Source: Calothrix sp. NIES-2098
Lineage (GTDB): Bacteria; Cyanobacteriota; Cyanobacteriia; Cyanobacteriales; Nostocaceae
Length of the DNA stretch: 64,000 nt
Direction: 5' to 3'
NCBI GenBank assembly: GCA_002368175.1
Contig: AP018172.1
Coordinates: 5,645,001-5,709,000 of the forward strand
The notes under the pieces are model-generated. The model was given only the letters and a program-made list of their open reading frames with translations, made no database searches and was not told where the DNA came from. Positions 9,701-18,529 of the stretch are shown in pieces (the stretch's first letter is position 1; the number at the start of each line of letters is the position of its first letter). The translations under genes were made by a program, and so were the position numbers.

Positions 9701-12209
9701 CTAAAATATTATTGGCTTGCTTTAGAGTAAAATTTACTAAATTATTTGATTGTTCAAAATTCCCGTTTAAATACTCTGCTTCTGTAGTTTCAATATATAA
9801 ATTGAGTGTCAAAGAATAGTCTTTCTGCCAACTATCTGCTGCTAACAGTCCCAAACCTATATTTAAGTATTTAGTAGCAGTTTCATAAGCTGTGGCTTGT
9901 TTAGCTTTCTTCCCAGCCATGAGATTAAGTTTGGCTAGTTCATCTTTTTCAGATTGTTTAGTTAGTAAATCCAAGCCGAAGTTAAGCTGGTTAACAATAT
10001 CTAAAATATTTTCTATAAGGGTTTCAGATGATGTTTGTTGTAGTAGTAACTGACCTATTTTTAAATGAGTTGTCTGTTTTTTATCTTCTGGAATTAGAGA
10101 ATAGGCAGCTTGCTGAACCCGATCGTGTAAAAATTTATAACCAACTTTTCTGCTATCAAAACTTGTAGTAACTGAATCTTCTTGTTGAAATACTAAAGGT
10201 ATACGGTAAGCATCGTTTAAAGGCAAAATTAAACCAGCTTGTAAGGCGTAATAAAGTTCATTAGCACTACTGGCAGGAGATTTTTCGCTTACTATAGAAA
10301 GTACATCTAAAGAAAATCTGTTGCCTATACAAGCTGCTAGTTTTAAAATTTCTTGTGTAGATTGTGGTAAATTTTGAATTCTGCTAGCAACCAGTTCTAC
10401 TACACCTTTGTTAGTAATGCCAATTGTTTGAATTTCATCTATATTCCACTGCCATGATGAGGTTGTAAAGTTAAACTTTAGCAACTTTTCTTGATAAAGT
10501 ACTAGTAATAGCTGTATTAAAAAAAAAGGATTTCCACCTGTTTTGTTATAAAGTAAATTCGCTAGTATTTCTAACCTTTCTGGCGATTCATTTAATGCAT
10601 CAGTAATTAAATTCTTAGCATCATTTAGTAAAATAGGTTCTAGAAAAATGTTGTTAATATTAATATTTTTTTTATTAATTGTTTCTATCGTTTGAATTAA
10701 TGGATGTGTGGAATTAACTTCATTATCTCGATAAGCTCCTATTAAAAGTAAATATTTACTATTTAGGTCAGTCATCAACAGTTCCATTAACTTCAATGTG
10801 GCTGAGTCTGCCCATTGTAAGTCATCTAAAAATATAACCAAAGGATGTTCTTTTTTAGTAAAAACGCTAATAAATTCACTAAAGACTTGATTGAAGCGGT
10901 TTTGCGATTCTGATGAACTTAATTGAGCTACAAGTGGTTGTTTGCCTACAATCAATTCCACTTCAGGAATTACATCAATGATAACTTGTCCGTTAGAGCC
11001 TACAGCTGCTAAAATTTTCTTACGCCAATCTTCAAGTTTAGTAACATTTTCTGTCAAAAGTTGTCGCATTAATCCGCTAAAAGCTTGAATTAAGGATGCA
11101 TAAGGCATACTTCGTTGAAACTGGTCAAATTTTCCACTAATGAAAAAGCCTTTAGCGCGAGTAATGGGTTTATTAACTTCGTTAACTACAGAAGATTTAC
11201 CAATTCCTGAATAACCAGAAACTAATATCAGTTCGCAGCCACCTTGGCTGGCTCGCTCAAAGGCATCCAAAAGTAAATTAACCTGAGTTTCTCTACCATA
11301 AAGCTTTTGAGGAATCAGTAACTGGCTTAAAACATCTAAACGACCAGGTGTAAAATTAATGATTTGGCCTGTTGTTTTTAAATTTTCTGCACAAATTTCT
11401 AAATCAGCTAAAAGTCCTTTTGCTGTTTGATAACGGTCTTCAGCATTTTTTGCCATTAATTTCCAAACAATTGCTGCAATTGAATTCGGAACTTCTGGAT
11501 TTAATTCCTCAATCTCTACAGGCTGTTTAGCAATATGGCAGTAGATTAATTCCAGTGGATCGTCGCTTTGAAAAGGTAATTGTCCAGTAAGCATTTCATA
11601 GAAGGTAACTCCCAATGAATAAAAGTCGCTCCGATAGTCGAGGCTACGATTCATTCTCCCGGTTTGCTCCGGAGACATATAGGCTAGAGTACCTTCTAAT
11701 TGCTGGGGATTAGCTAATTGTGTTGTTTCTTTATTTAGCTGTGATGCAATACTAAAATCTGTCAACTTTACAATCCCTGTTTCAGGATTAATAATAATGT
11801 TGCCTGGTTTAATGTCTTTGTGAATTATCTGGTGAGTATGTACTGATACTAGAGCTTGTGTCATTTGCAATGCAATACTCATAAAACTATTTAACTCTAA
11901 TTTCTTAGTGCTAAGTATTTGCTTAAGTGATTTTCCGCCAAAATCTTCAAATACTAGAGCTAAACGATTTTCGTGGTTTTCTAGCCTCAAAACTTTGACA
12001 ACACTTTCTAAATTAAGATTTTCTGTAATTTTGTATTCATGTTTTAAACTAGTAATTGCATCTAAAGATGGATACTCTGCTTTAAGGATTTTTAAGATTA
12101 CAGACTGTTTGTCAATTTGCGATGTTGCGCGATAAATAACCGTATCATCTCCCTCATGGAGAATTTCGTTTAGATCGTAATTTGGCATCATCAAGGGAGA
12201 AGTCAGCAT
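6771..12209 (-). CDS. Hybrid Ser/Thr kinase - AAA ATPase - GAF - histidine kinase
   Basis: This 1812-residue signalling protein has four modules. Residues 10-270 are a Hanks-type kinase (catalytic loop HKDIKPGNI; the DFG motif is DFS, as in other cyanobacterial members). Residues 305-600 are an AAA_16 ATPase (Walker A GYSGIGKSS, Walker B LVIFLDDLQWAD). Residues 650-1330 are helical repeats of the TPR-like type. A GAF domain at about 1350-1510 (CVPIFYQGKFIGILYLEN) precedes a histidine kinase with phospho-His in GIAHEINNP near residue 1540 and ATP-binding boxes ANAIDALEE, DNGPGM and GKGTGLGL. Proteins of this build (HstK type) are known in Nostoc and sense unknown signals. It is soluble. No response regulator is adjacent. 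The segment from 1540 onward resembles the truncated kinase at the window start. Confidence 0.93.
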   Translation of the reverse strand: MLTSPLMMPNYDLNEILHEGDDTVIYRATSQIDKQSVILKILKAEYPSLDAITSLKHEYKITENLNLESVVKVLRLENHENRLALVFEDFGGKSLKQILSTKKLELNSFMSIALQMTQALVSVHTHQIIHKDIKPGNIIINPETGIVKLTDFSIASQLNKETTQLANPQQLEGTLAYMSPEQTGRMNRSLDYRSDFYSLGVTFYEMLTGQLPFQSDDPLELIYCHIAKQPVEIEELNPEVPNSIAAIVWKLMAKNAEDRYQTAKGLLADLEICAENLKTTGQIINFTPGRLDVLSQLLIPQKLYGRETQVNLLLDAFERASQGGCELILVSGYSGIGKSSVVNEVNKPITRAKGFFISGKFDQFQRSMPYASLIQAFSGLMRQLLTENVTKLEDWRKKILAAVGSNGQVIIDVIPEVELIVGKQPLVAQLSSSESQNRFNQVFSEFISVFTKKEHPLVIFLDDLQWADSATLKLMELLMTDLNSKYLLLIGAYRDNEVNSTHPLIQTIETINKKNININNIFLEPILLNDAKNLITDALNESPERLEILANLLYNKTGGNPFFLIQLLLVLYQEKLLKFNFTTSSWQWNIDEIQTIGITNKGVVELVASRIQNLPQSTQEILKLAACIGNRFSLDVLSIVSEKSPASSANELYYALQAGLILPLNDAYRIPLVFQQEDSVTTSFDSRKVGYKFLHDRVQQAAYSLIPEDKKQTTHLKIGQLLLQQTSSETLIENILDIVNQLNFGLDLLTKQSEKDELAKLNLMAGKKAKQATAYETATKYLNIGLGLLAADSWQKDYSLTLNLYIETTEAEYLNGNFEQSNNLVNFTLKQANNILDKVKVYEIKMLTCMAENKMPEVLKIGVEVLKELGVKLPHQPTQLDVISAVIQTKFTLLGKSIEDLALLPEMSDPHKLAAMQILLQIVPAASQAGSLIFVLAVLAMVRLSVKYGKSPVSAYGYVAYASIVSDKFSEFDTGYRLGKLAVESVANMNANSLKATVYFVFNGTIRFFKEPVKDTIASLIDGMQSGIEMGNIENAGYCAAIAGYHSLLSGESLELVDKKILGYIELMQKLKLETLAAATSIFRQAALNLQAISPNKSTLIGEAFDEIKMVNEVTKNYSFKGFYYGCKTILCYFFNEYELAVENAIKAEETHANNAGLLIYIANNFYYSLALLALCTHASLDKKKQYLKQVESNQKDMQKFVKQAPCNFKHKYELVEAEKARVLGNIQVAIDLYDIAITGAEENGYIQEEALANELAAQFYLGLGKGKIAKMYMTEAYYGYISWGAIAKVQDLDERYSNLIIRNEITKDTAIDVTRTIATAKINYLDSKGHSNGILDLVTIIKALQAISSEIVLNKLLDTLLSIILENAAAQKGCLILLKGNELFIEAIKTTKNSSIIRQSISVNDSQDIPVSIVNYVARTEEPLVSNNALIETISQSDPYIRRYQPQSILCVPIFYQGKFIGILYLENNIATGVFTSDRVTILNLITSQAAISLENSRLYQQAQDYAKQLEISLSDLQQMQLQLVQSEKMSTLGGLVSGIAHEINNPIGFITGNLQPASEYVQDLLELIDLYQKHYPQPMAEITKKIKAIDLEYVREDLPKLIASMQEGINRIYDVSVSLRTFSRADTQKPITCNIHEVIDSTILILKHRLKASNIRPAIEIVKQYGDLPPVQCFPGQLSQVFMNLIANAIDALEESNIGRSMDALKANTNCITVITKASEDQNNITIQIKDNGPGMTAEVKQKIFDHLFTTKPVGKGTGLGLAICYQIVTEKHGGIIECISSPGEGAEFIIQIPIKVLNQVENQHQFHWN

Positions 12210-12689
12210 TGCAATACCCTTATCAGTAGATATGACATTAAGATGTTATAAGTTTAGAATTCCCAGTTTTGCTATTACTCAATCAAATCAAGAATTTTAT
12301 TTTTCAAAAGATATAGTAAGTAATCTTAGTTTCGATCGACGGTAAGAGGCTAAAAGTAAAAGCCACTGGCTCTACAGACGAAGCCTGACGACCCAAGCTA
12401 TAAACACTTATAGCCTGGTTCATCAGGCTTTATTCGTATAGCAACATCTTTTTAGCGTATCGATTAAAAAGTGAGATGCTCCCATTTATACCCTTTCACT
12501 TGGAATTTGATGCATTTAGGCAGGCTAGAAAAGTTGGGGAGTTAAGTGTATTAGGAATTTTGTTAAATGGTATTATTTGTGACAATCAACGTATAGCTGA
12601 GTGGCAAAAGTGATTAACTATAGACTGAAAGAGTAAGCCTTCTTAAGACCTGATATCAGTCTTGAGAAGGCTACAACACACCAATATGA
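12210..12689. other. Intergenic region with nested hairpins
   Basis: The 480-bp gap is the leader of the kinase gene and the tail of the adenylation gene. At 12381-12430, AAGCCTGA pairs with TCAGGCTT around an inner perfect 7-bp hairpin (GCTATAA, ACAC, TTATAGC at 12397-12414). This two-tier structure could be a terminator or a leader element. The strong hairpin at 12636-12672 is listed separately. Confidence 0.45.
12636..12672 (-). terminator. Terminator-like hairpin after the adenylation-reductase gene
   Basis: AGCCTTCTTAAGAC (12636-12649) pairs with GTCTTGAGAAGGCT (12659-12672): a 14-bp stem with one wobble, 18 bases past the stop codon of the minus-strand gene. The T run after it is weak. 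Confidence 0.55.
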
Positions 12690-15600
12690 TTAAGCTATTT
12701 CTAGAAATGGTGTACTAGCATTTACAGCTTCTGTTGATAACCCTTTCACAAAGTTAGGTAAGTATTGGCTAATCAAAGCCTTATCTATTTTTGGACATTG
12801 GATGCCAGAATCTTGTATGGCGTTAATTGTATTATCTACTTTCCATATAGGAGTTCGATGGTGTACTTCCAGAATCGTGCTGCGATTCTGATACACCTTT
12901 TCTTGGAAGAAGGAGGTTAGGGGATACAAGGAATTTACTGATGATAACGTTGAGAGCGCATTCAACCAGTTTTTGGGTGACATTTTTTGTAAGGGATAGC
13001 CCAACTCGTCAATTAACTCAAATATCTGCACATTGCTGACTTCATCTTCCCGAGGAATAGCAATGTTGTAATTACCACCTATATATTTTGGTTTTAAAGA
13101 AAGATGAGCGATGACGGCAGCAACGTAGTCAACAGGTACGGGAGTCCAATATTTCTCGGGCCAGTCTGGGTACATACCCATCTGAATGCAACCTGTAATA
13201 AAACGGTAGAATGTGTCATTGACATTAGCAATGCCTGTTTGTCTGTGTCCAGAAATGAAACCAGGACGGTAAATAGAGACGGCTAATCCTTGTTCTCTTG
13301 CTGCTATTACCATGCGTTCGGCAGCCCATTTTGCACGTACATAGCCAGATTCTACGGCCATAATTGGTGCACTCAGGTCTAGATCGAAATCCTCTGCAAC
13401 CTCGTTCATACTTAATAATGTAGTTACTGACCCATAAACAGCTAGGGTAGATAGGTAATGCAGAATTTTGTGACGCCGATGTGCGGCAAAAGCTATCAGG
13501 TTGGCAGTACCATCTAGATTAGATGTTTTAATTACAGAATAAGGTTTGATGTAATTAGTGTCAGCCGCTACATGATAGATTTGATCGACTTCTTCACTCA
13601 ATTTGTCAAATAGAGCTTTCGGTAATTGCAACTGTGGCTGCTGGATATCTCCCGCGATCGCATATACTTGTGCTAACCCTGCTGTTGGTAAGTGATACTT
13701 AACAAAGGTTGTATGCAGCCTTGCCATTGCTACTGTATCGCTTTCTGCTCGCACTATACAGTAGATTTTTTGGTAGCTGTCTTTTTGAAGAAATTCATGC
13801 AGTAAGTGTGCCCCTAGGAAACCTGTTGCACCTGTAATCAATGCACATTCATATTTATGTTGTGGTGTTTGTTGCCAAATAGATGTATCCAACTCTGAAG
13901 AAAGTCTAGCTTCTGCTTGTAAGTCAACTTGTCTATCATCAGCTACATCGTTAATTTTCAGTTTATATTGTTCTAAGAGTCTTGCTAAATCTGATGGTGT
14001 AGGGTATTCATAAACTAAGCGAGAAGGAATAGACACATTAAAATCGCGCTCGAGTGCATATAAAATATGGGCTATGCAGAGTGAGTTACCACCCATATGA
14101 AAGAAATTACTGTGAGGAGTACAACTCCCAACAGGCAACTGTAAAGCTCGATCAAAAATCGCTGCGATTTTAACAGCGTTATCTATAGTATTAGGGATGA
14201 AATAAGATGTTTGTGGTAGTTCCGGTAAAGCATTTCGGTCTACCTTACTACGGTTAGGTAGTAAAGGCAATTCGTCAATGAAGACAAAACGCGCAGGTAC
14301 CATATAATCTGGAAGTTGTTCTGCCGCAAAGCGTTGCAGATGCTTTTCAGTCAAAAATTGTCCAGTTCTGGGAACAATATAAGCAACAAGCATTGAAATA
14401 CCATAGTTTTCTGGCACATTGCCGTTTTCTACTTGTACATTTTTAATTGCTTTAACTGTGTTCGCTTCTACGCCAGGATGTTGGGCAAGTAACATTTCAA
14501 TGGCTTCGATTTCTATGCGCTTGCCTCGGATTTTGACTTGATTGTCAGTTCTGCCAGCATAATGTAGTAGTCCTGGATAATGGATGTCTTCGTAAACGAT
14601 ATCACCAGTTTTGTAGATCTTGCCCGAACCGAAGGGATTATCTAGAAAACGAGCATTTGTGATATCTGGTTTGTCGAGGTAGCCTTTGCCTACTCCTAAA
14701 CCACCTACGTATAATTCACCCTTTTCACCTTTATTACAAAGTTTCAGTTCTTCATCAAGAACGTAGAGTTCCACATTTGGTAATGCATAACCAATAGGTA
14801 CAGTATTATCTTCTGGTTGAAATTCGTAAATGGTACAACAAACTGTTATTTCCGTTGGCCCGTAGGCATTGAAAAATCGAGTATATGGTGAAACCCATGA
14901 TTGAGCAAGTGCTGTTGGGCAGGTCTTGTTGAGGAATGTATTGATTTTTCCCAACAAAGGTGAAACCCATGCTTTGGCAAGTGATATGGGGCAAGCTTCA
15001 CCACCTACTACCACCATTTGTAAATCAGGTAATTGGTCACGAAACTGTGTTAGCGTTGATAACACAGAAGGCGGCAGCATTACCCAATGTACTTTGTGTC
15101 TAGCTATAAAGTTTGCTAATGGTTGCCCAGGAAGCATTTGCTCTCTTGCACCCAAAACCAAAGTTGCTCCACCACATAGTGCTGTTACTATTTCCCAAAC
15201 TGCGGCATCAAAGCTAATTGAGGCAAACTGAAGTAAACGCAATCCAGGTTTGATGTCAAAAGTACTACAGCTTGTTAAGGCTAAATTTAGTAACCCTTGA
15301 TGGGTCAGCATGACTCCTTTTGGTACACCTGTAGAGCCAGAGGTATAAATAATGTAAGCTAATTGCTCAGGCTGTACTATTTGAGATGGTGTAGAGGGTG
15401 CAGGTGAATGCTGCCAGACAACAGGAGTATCCAAAAAACAAATATGCCCATCAATACCACTTTGCCGTAGAGCAGGCTCAATATCAAATGCAAACTTTTG
15501 TTGTGTTAAAACTGTGCTTAGTTTCGCATCAACAATCATGTAACTAAGCCGTTGACGAGGTAAATCTGGATCGAGGGGAACAAAAGCTGCACCTGCTTTC

Positions 15601-15860
15601 AAAATAGCATAAATAGCAATGACCATTTCAAAAGAAGGCTCTATACACAGCCCTATTAAAGTGTTAGGTTTTAATCGGCCTTGCGCTATCAAATAGTTAG
15701 ATAAATATTCTGCCTTTTGGTATAACTCTGCATAAGTCAACTGCCGATCTTCTAGTACCAGCGCCACTTGGCAGGGATATTTTTGACAAACGAAATCAAG
15801 CAGAGAAACTATAGATAGATGAGATTGTAAAGATGGAAAATTTATTTTTTGAGAAAACAT
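12690..15860 (-). CDS. Single-module NRPS-like protein: adenylation - carrier - thioester reductase
   Basis: Of 1056 residues, 20-530 form an adenylation domain with core motifs IIYTSGSTGVPKGVM, FNAYGPTEIT, YKTGDIVYED, GRTDNQVKIRG and the terminal catalytic Lys in NRSKVDR. A carrier domain carries the phosphopantetheine Ser in MGGNSL near residue 592. Residues 670-1040 are an SDR-type thioester reductase (ITGATGFLGAHLL; YVRAK active site near 843). The expected reaction is activation of an amino or carboxylic acid, tethering, and NAD(P)H-dependent release as an aldehyde or alcohol, as in Lys2-type enzymes. No condensation domain and no other biosynthetic gene is adjacent, so the product is unknown. 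Between the A4 and A5 motifs it carries an extra segment of about 24 residues that looks duplicated (see repeat entry). A phosphopantetheinyl transferase must act in trans. Confidence 0.9.
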   Translation of the reverse strand: MFSQKINFPSLQSHLSIVSLLDFVCQKYPCQVALVLEDRQLTYAELYQKAEYLSNYLIAQGRLKPNTLIGLCIEPSFEMVIAIYAILKAGAAFVPLDPDLPRQRLSYMIVDAKLSTVLTQQKFAFDIEPALRQSGIDGHICFLDTPVVWQHSPAPSTPSQIVQPEQLAYIIYTSGSTGVPKGVMLTHQGLLNLALTSCSTFDIKPGLRLLQFASISFDAAVWEIVTALCGGATLVLGAREQMLPGQPLANFIARHKVHWVMLPPSVLSTLTQFRDQLPDLQMVVVGGEACPISLAKAWVSPLLGKINTFLNKTCPTALAQSWVSPYTRFFNAYGPTEITVCCTIYEFQPEDNTVPIGYALPNVELYVLDEELKLCNKGEKGELYVGGLGVGKGYLDKPDITNARFLDNPFGSGKIYKTGDIVYEDIHYPGLLHYAGRTDNQVKIRGKRIEIEAIEMLLAQHPGVEANTVKAIKNVQVENGNVPENYGISMLVAYIVPRTGQFLTEKHLQRFAAEQLPDYMVPARFVFIDELPLLPNRSKVDRNALPELPQTSYFIPNTIDNAVKIAAIFDRALQLPVGSCTPHSNFFHMGGNSLCIAHILYALERDFNVSIPSRLVYEYPTPSDLARLLEQYKLKINDVADDRQVDLQAEARLSSELDTSIWQQTPQHKYECALITGATGFLGAHLLHEFLQKDSYQKIYCIVRAESDTVAMARLHTTFVKYHLPTAGLAQVYAIAGDIQQPQLQLPKALFDKLSEEVDQIYHVAADTNYIKPYSVIKTSNLDGTANLIAFAAHRRHKILHYLSTLAVYGSVTTLLSMNEVAEDFDLDLSAPIMAVESGYVRAKWAAERMVIAAREQGLAVSIYRPGFISGHRQTGIANVNDTFYRFITGCIQMGMYPDWPEKYWTPVPVDYVAAVIAHLSLKPKYIGGNYNIAIPREDEVSNVQIFELIDELGYPLQKMSPKNWLNALSTLSSVNSLYPLTSFFQEKVYQNRSTILEVHHRTPIWKVDNTINAIQDSGIQCPKIDKALISQYLPNFVKGLSTEAVNASTPFLEIA
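14888..14997 (-). repeat. Diverged 72-bp in-frame tandem duplication inside the adenylation domain
   Basis: GTGAAACCCATG starts at both 14888 and 14960, exactly 72 bp (24 codons) apart, and about 38 bp stay similar. In protein terms CPISLAKAWVSP is repeated as CPTALAQSWVSP, and TFLNKTCPT resembles the following FFNAYGPT. Typical adenylation domains have only one such segment here. Confidence 0.6.
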
Positions 15861-17049
15861 ATTGCCTTATCTGATTCTTTGGCAGAACTAATATTCCTTA
15901 ATTGGTAGTACACCCTTAAAAATCCATACTAGTTTGTATCCTATGCTCACTCATTATCCAGCTTGAAATTTCTGGAATTTATTTTTTAATTTGAGATAGA
16001 AACACCATTAATTCAAAAGCTTAACCAGCAGAATCATCTTTAGAAATAGAGTTATTCTTTGAAATTGACGATTTTCTGAGCTTATGTACGGTGTATAGAG
16101 ATAGATGTTAAATGGATTATGGCATAAGCTTTATTAAAAAAAATCTTTTTAATTCAATCTTCATTGATTTAATTAATTCAGAGGTTTTATATTATTAATT
16201 TATTAGAGCTTCTACTGATAGTTTTATATTTTTTCAGAATATATACTGATAACAACCAATTTATTATGATTTTTTATTGATTAATACCAGTAATTAAGGC
16301 TTGCCTAAAATGCTGGAAATGCTACAAATACTGAACTTTGAGTAAGGTAGTAAGGAATATACGTAAAATCACGCTGTTAGACTATCGCTCATCAATAGTC
16401 AAGCTACTAAATAACCAATTTTCAAGAAATAAATTATTCAAATAAAATAACTATAAAGATAAAGAGTATTTCCCAGCTTGAGGAGCCACTGAGTTGGAGT
16501 TAGTGTAGGGGTAGCGACGTAGCGGCGTCAGGATTCTGCTATAGCGGGACTCTCCTAGGAGAAACTACTAAAAGCGTTTCCTGGGATGTACTTCAAAAGA
16601 AAACCCGCAGTTAGCAAGTAGCGTCCAGATTTCCGTGAACTAGAGAAAATTTTTTTATCAATTTTCGAGAATTTTTTATTTGACCTTACCTCATAAAACT
16701 GATTTATTATTTATAGTTTATGAAGAAGCTAGCACACCGATTCAGCAATGAGGAAACTATACAACATTAAGCCAATATAGTGTAAAAGATGAAAGTTAAA
16801 ATAGTGAAAAATGTTGCCGAAAATTATTCAGGCATTAGTAAAGTAACATGGAAACTTAATTGGCTTCCAAAGACAAGTGCGCTCATAGCTTAGGCATATT
16901 GGGTGTTCAACTAATTTATGAAAGTCTGAGTTACTCTAAATTTACCCAATAATTTATCCAGCCTTGTCCAAAAATATCCAACATGAGATTTAATTACACC
17001 ATCTTTACACCCATAAAAGAAGCTGAAATAGGTTTTTTGAAGAAACTTT
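15861..17049. other. Long AT-rich intergenic region
   Basis: About 1.2 kb without a credible gene. The first 600 bp are very AT-rich and should hold the promoter of the adenylation gene. From 16470 to 16620 there is a more GC-rich, structured patch with the 12-bp palindrome TCTCCTAGGAGA near 16550, but I cannot assign it to an RNA family or element. The right end holds the displaced tRNA-Phe terminator. Confidence 0.4.
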
Positions 17050-17081
17050 AAACCCCTGACAGCTTTAGCCAGCAGGGGTTT
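17050..17081 (-). terminator. Original terminator of tRNA-Phe, now displaced
   Basis: AAACCCCTG (17050-17058) pairs with CAGGGGTTT (17073-17081). It lies 8 bp beyond the left att copy, so before insertion it was immediately 3' of tRNA-Phe on the minus strand. The element now separates the two by about 7.9 kb. Confidence 0.6.
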
Positions 17082-17089
17082 TGACTATA

Positions 17090-17134
17090 ATGCCAGGAAC
17101 CAGACTTGAACTGGTGACACGAGGATTTTCAGTC
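17090..17134. repeat. Left attachment site (tRNA-Phe 3' fragment)
   Basis: Exact 45-bp match to 25030-25074, running from ATGCCAGGAACC to GATTTTCAGTC; sequence identity stops abruptly on both sides (A versus T before, ATTGC versus CTCTG after). It covers tRNA positions from the anticodon loop to the 3' end but lacks the 5' half, so it is not a working tRNA. Confidence 0.93.
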
Positions 17135-17205
17135 ATTGCTAAATATCGTCCAAAAAGCTTGTGCAGTCTACATCCATTTCAAAAAGTAGTTCACAAGCAC
17201 TAGCA

Positions 17206-17227
17206 TTTATGCCAGTCTTTATGCCAG
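17206..17227 (+). promoter_or_regulatory. Left pair of candidate integrase arm sites
   Basis: TTTATGCCAG occurs at 17206-17215 and 17218-17227, 12 bp apart, between the left att core and the integrase start. The same motif recurs three times at the other end of the element. Their closeness to the integrase start could also let Int repress its own gene. Confidence 0.6.
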
Positions 17228-17260
17228 AATCACGTAGAAGTGATGGGCAAGGGTACTGGT

Positions 17261-18430
17261 ATGAGACAAATTACTCCCCGCGACAACAACGGCTCAATAA
17301 TCCTCCGATTCAGCTTTGAGGGTAAAAGATATGCTTTTAACCCAGTCCCAAACGGAAGTTACACCGATAAACTGTCACTTGCTAAAGCCGTAGAGATAGC
17401 TCAAAAAGTATATCAGGACTGCCTTACAGGACATTTTGACCCAACACTCACCAAGTACAAGCCACTGGCGCTGAAGGGTAGAACTGCTCAGGATGCCCTA
17501 GACGACATGGAGGAGGCAAAGCGGATAGTGGCTGAACGGGAAGCAGTTAATGCAGTAAATCTGCTGACGTTGTTTGAAGATTTCACAATCTTTAAGTCTA
17601 AGACACTGAAGTCCAATAGCTTGATTGACTATCGACTCATCAAAAACAAACTAAGTAAATGCCCTTACAAGCTGGCTAAGGAAGCAGTGGACATCGTTAA
17701 CTGGTTGGTGAGTGACCACAAAGGAACATCTACCAGCAGTCTTGATAAACAATTGAAGCTGATTAAAGCCTGTTGCAATTGGGGTGTGGCGAACGGGAAG
17801 TTACAAAGCAATCCGTTTAATGGACTAGAGAGACTGATACCGAGAACCAAAAATTCCGGCAACAACGACGATATCAATCCATTTACTCGACAGGAACGGG
17901 ATGCCATCATTGAGGCGTTCAAAAAACACGATTATTACAGCTATTACGCACCATTGATAGAATTCTTATTTCTCACTGGCTGTAGACCAGAGGAAGCATT
18001 GGCACTGCAATGGAAGCACATTAAGGGCGGGAAAATAACCTTTCAACAAAAACTCACTGCCAAGAGAGAAATTGAGCCAGGTACTAAAACACAAAAGAAA
18101 CGTTCTATCACAATGAACGAACAAATAGAAAGTGTTTTGATGAGCATCAAAACAGAAAAAAGTTTGCCAGATGACCTGGTATTTCCTAGTAAAGAAGGTA
18201 AGCCGATGGACTGGCACAATTTTGCTAACAGGGGATGGAAGAAAATATTAGAATCATTAGACGATATTGAATATCGGAATCCTTACCAGATGAGGCATAC
18301 AGCGATAACTTTGATGGTAAGAGCAGGTGTAGACAGCACCATGATAGCCAAGTGGGTAGGCAATTCTCCTAATATGATTGCTAAAAGATATTTGGGTGAT
18401 GTGAGCGATATTGGTATACCCCTATCCTGA
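17261..18430 (+). CDS. int: Tyrosine recombinase / integrase of the tRNA-Phe element
   Basis: The catalytic domain has Arg in TGCRPEEALAL, a Lys in the beta-hairpin region (TKTQKKRSITM), the NPYQMRHTAIT box (Tyr replaces the first His of HxxR, as in some related integrases), WVGNSPNMI and the nucleophile Tyr in AKRYLG near the C-terminus. The N-terminus holds an AP2-like arm-binding segment (GSIILRFSFEGKRYAF), and the middle a core-binding SAM-like domain. It should catalyse insertion and excision at tRNA-Phe. The frame extends to a GTG at 17240, but AAGGG sits 7 bases before the ATG at 17261, so that start is preferred. It is the first gene inside the left end, reading inward, the usual integrase position. 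Confidence 0.93.
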   Translation: MRQITPRDNNGSIILRFSFEGKRYAFNPVPNGSYTDKLSLAKAVEIAQKVYQDCLTGHFDPTLTKYKPLALKGRTAQDALDDMEEAKRIVAEREAVNAVNLLTLFEDFTIFKSKTLKSNSLIDYRLIKNKLSKCPYKLAKEAVDIVNWLVSDHKGTSTSSLDKQLKLIKACCNWGVANGKLQSNPFNGLERLIPRTKNSGNNDDINPFTRQERDAIIEAFKKHDYYSYYAPLIEFLFLTGCRPEEALALQWKHIKGGKITFQQKLTAKREIEPGTKTQKKRSITMNEQIESVLMSIKTEKSLPDDLVFPSKEGKPMDWHNFANRGWKKILESLDDIEYRNPYQMRHTAITLMVRAGVDSTMIAKWVGNSPNMIAKRYLGDVSDIGIPLS

Positions 18431-18522
18431 GTTTTATGTCATAAGTGAATGTCATTATTGATGTCATATCAAATGTCATTAAATATGACATATCGAGATG
18501 GCATTCTAGGAATAGGGGTATA
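18415..18522. repeat. Bilateral heptamer array, copy A (six ATGNCAT sites)
   Basis: Six ATGNCAT heptamers start at 18436, 18449, 18461, 18473, 18485 and 18498, spaced 13-12-12-12-13 bp. They are enclosed by perfect inverted arms TATACCCCTAT (18415-18425) and ATAGGGGTATA (18512-18522). Copy B at 19990-20095 repeats the design. This copy overlaps the last codons of int and lies between convergent 3' ends, so it is not in a promoter position for either neighbour. Possible roles are a centromere, transfer site, replication or regulatory site bound by a multimerising protein such as the adjacent RHH protein; the role is inferred only. Confidence 0.85.
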
Positions 18523-18529
18523 GCATCTG

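Noticed and set aside
16470..16620. Structured RNA or group II intron fragment
   Set aside because: GC-rich with a palindrome, but no domain V or known RNA pattern could be recognised.
17090..17134. Second tRNA-Phe gene
   Set aside because: Only the 3' part is present; the D arm and 5' acceptor strand are missing, so it is an attachment site.
18436..18504. CRISPR array
   Set aside because: Repeats are 7 bp with 5-6 bp spacers, far too short, and no cas genes are in the window.
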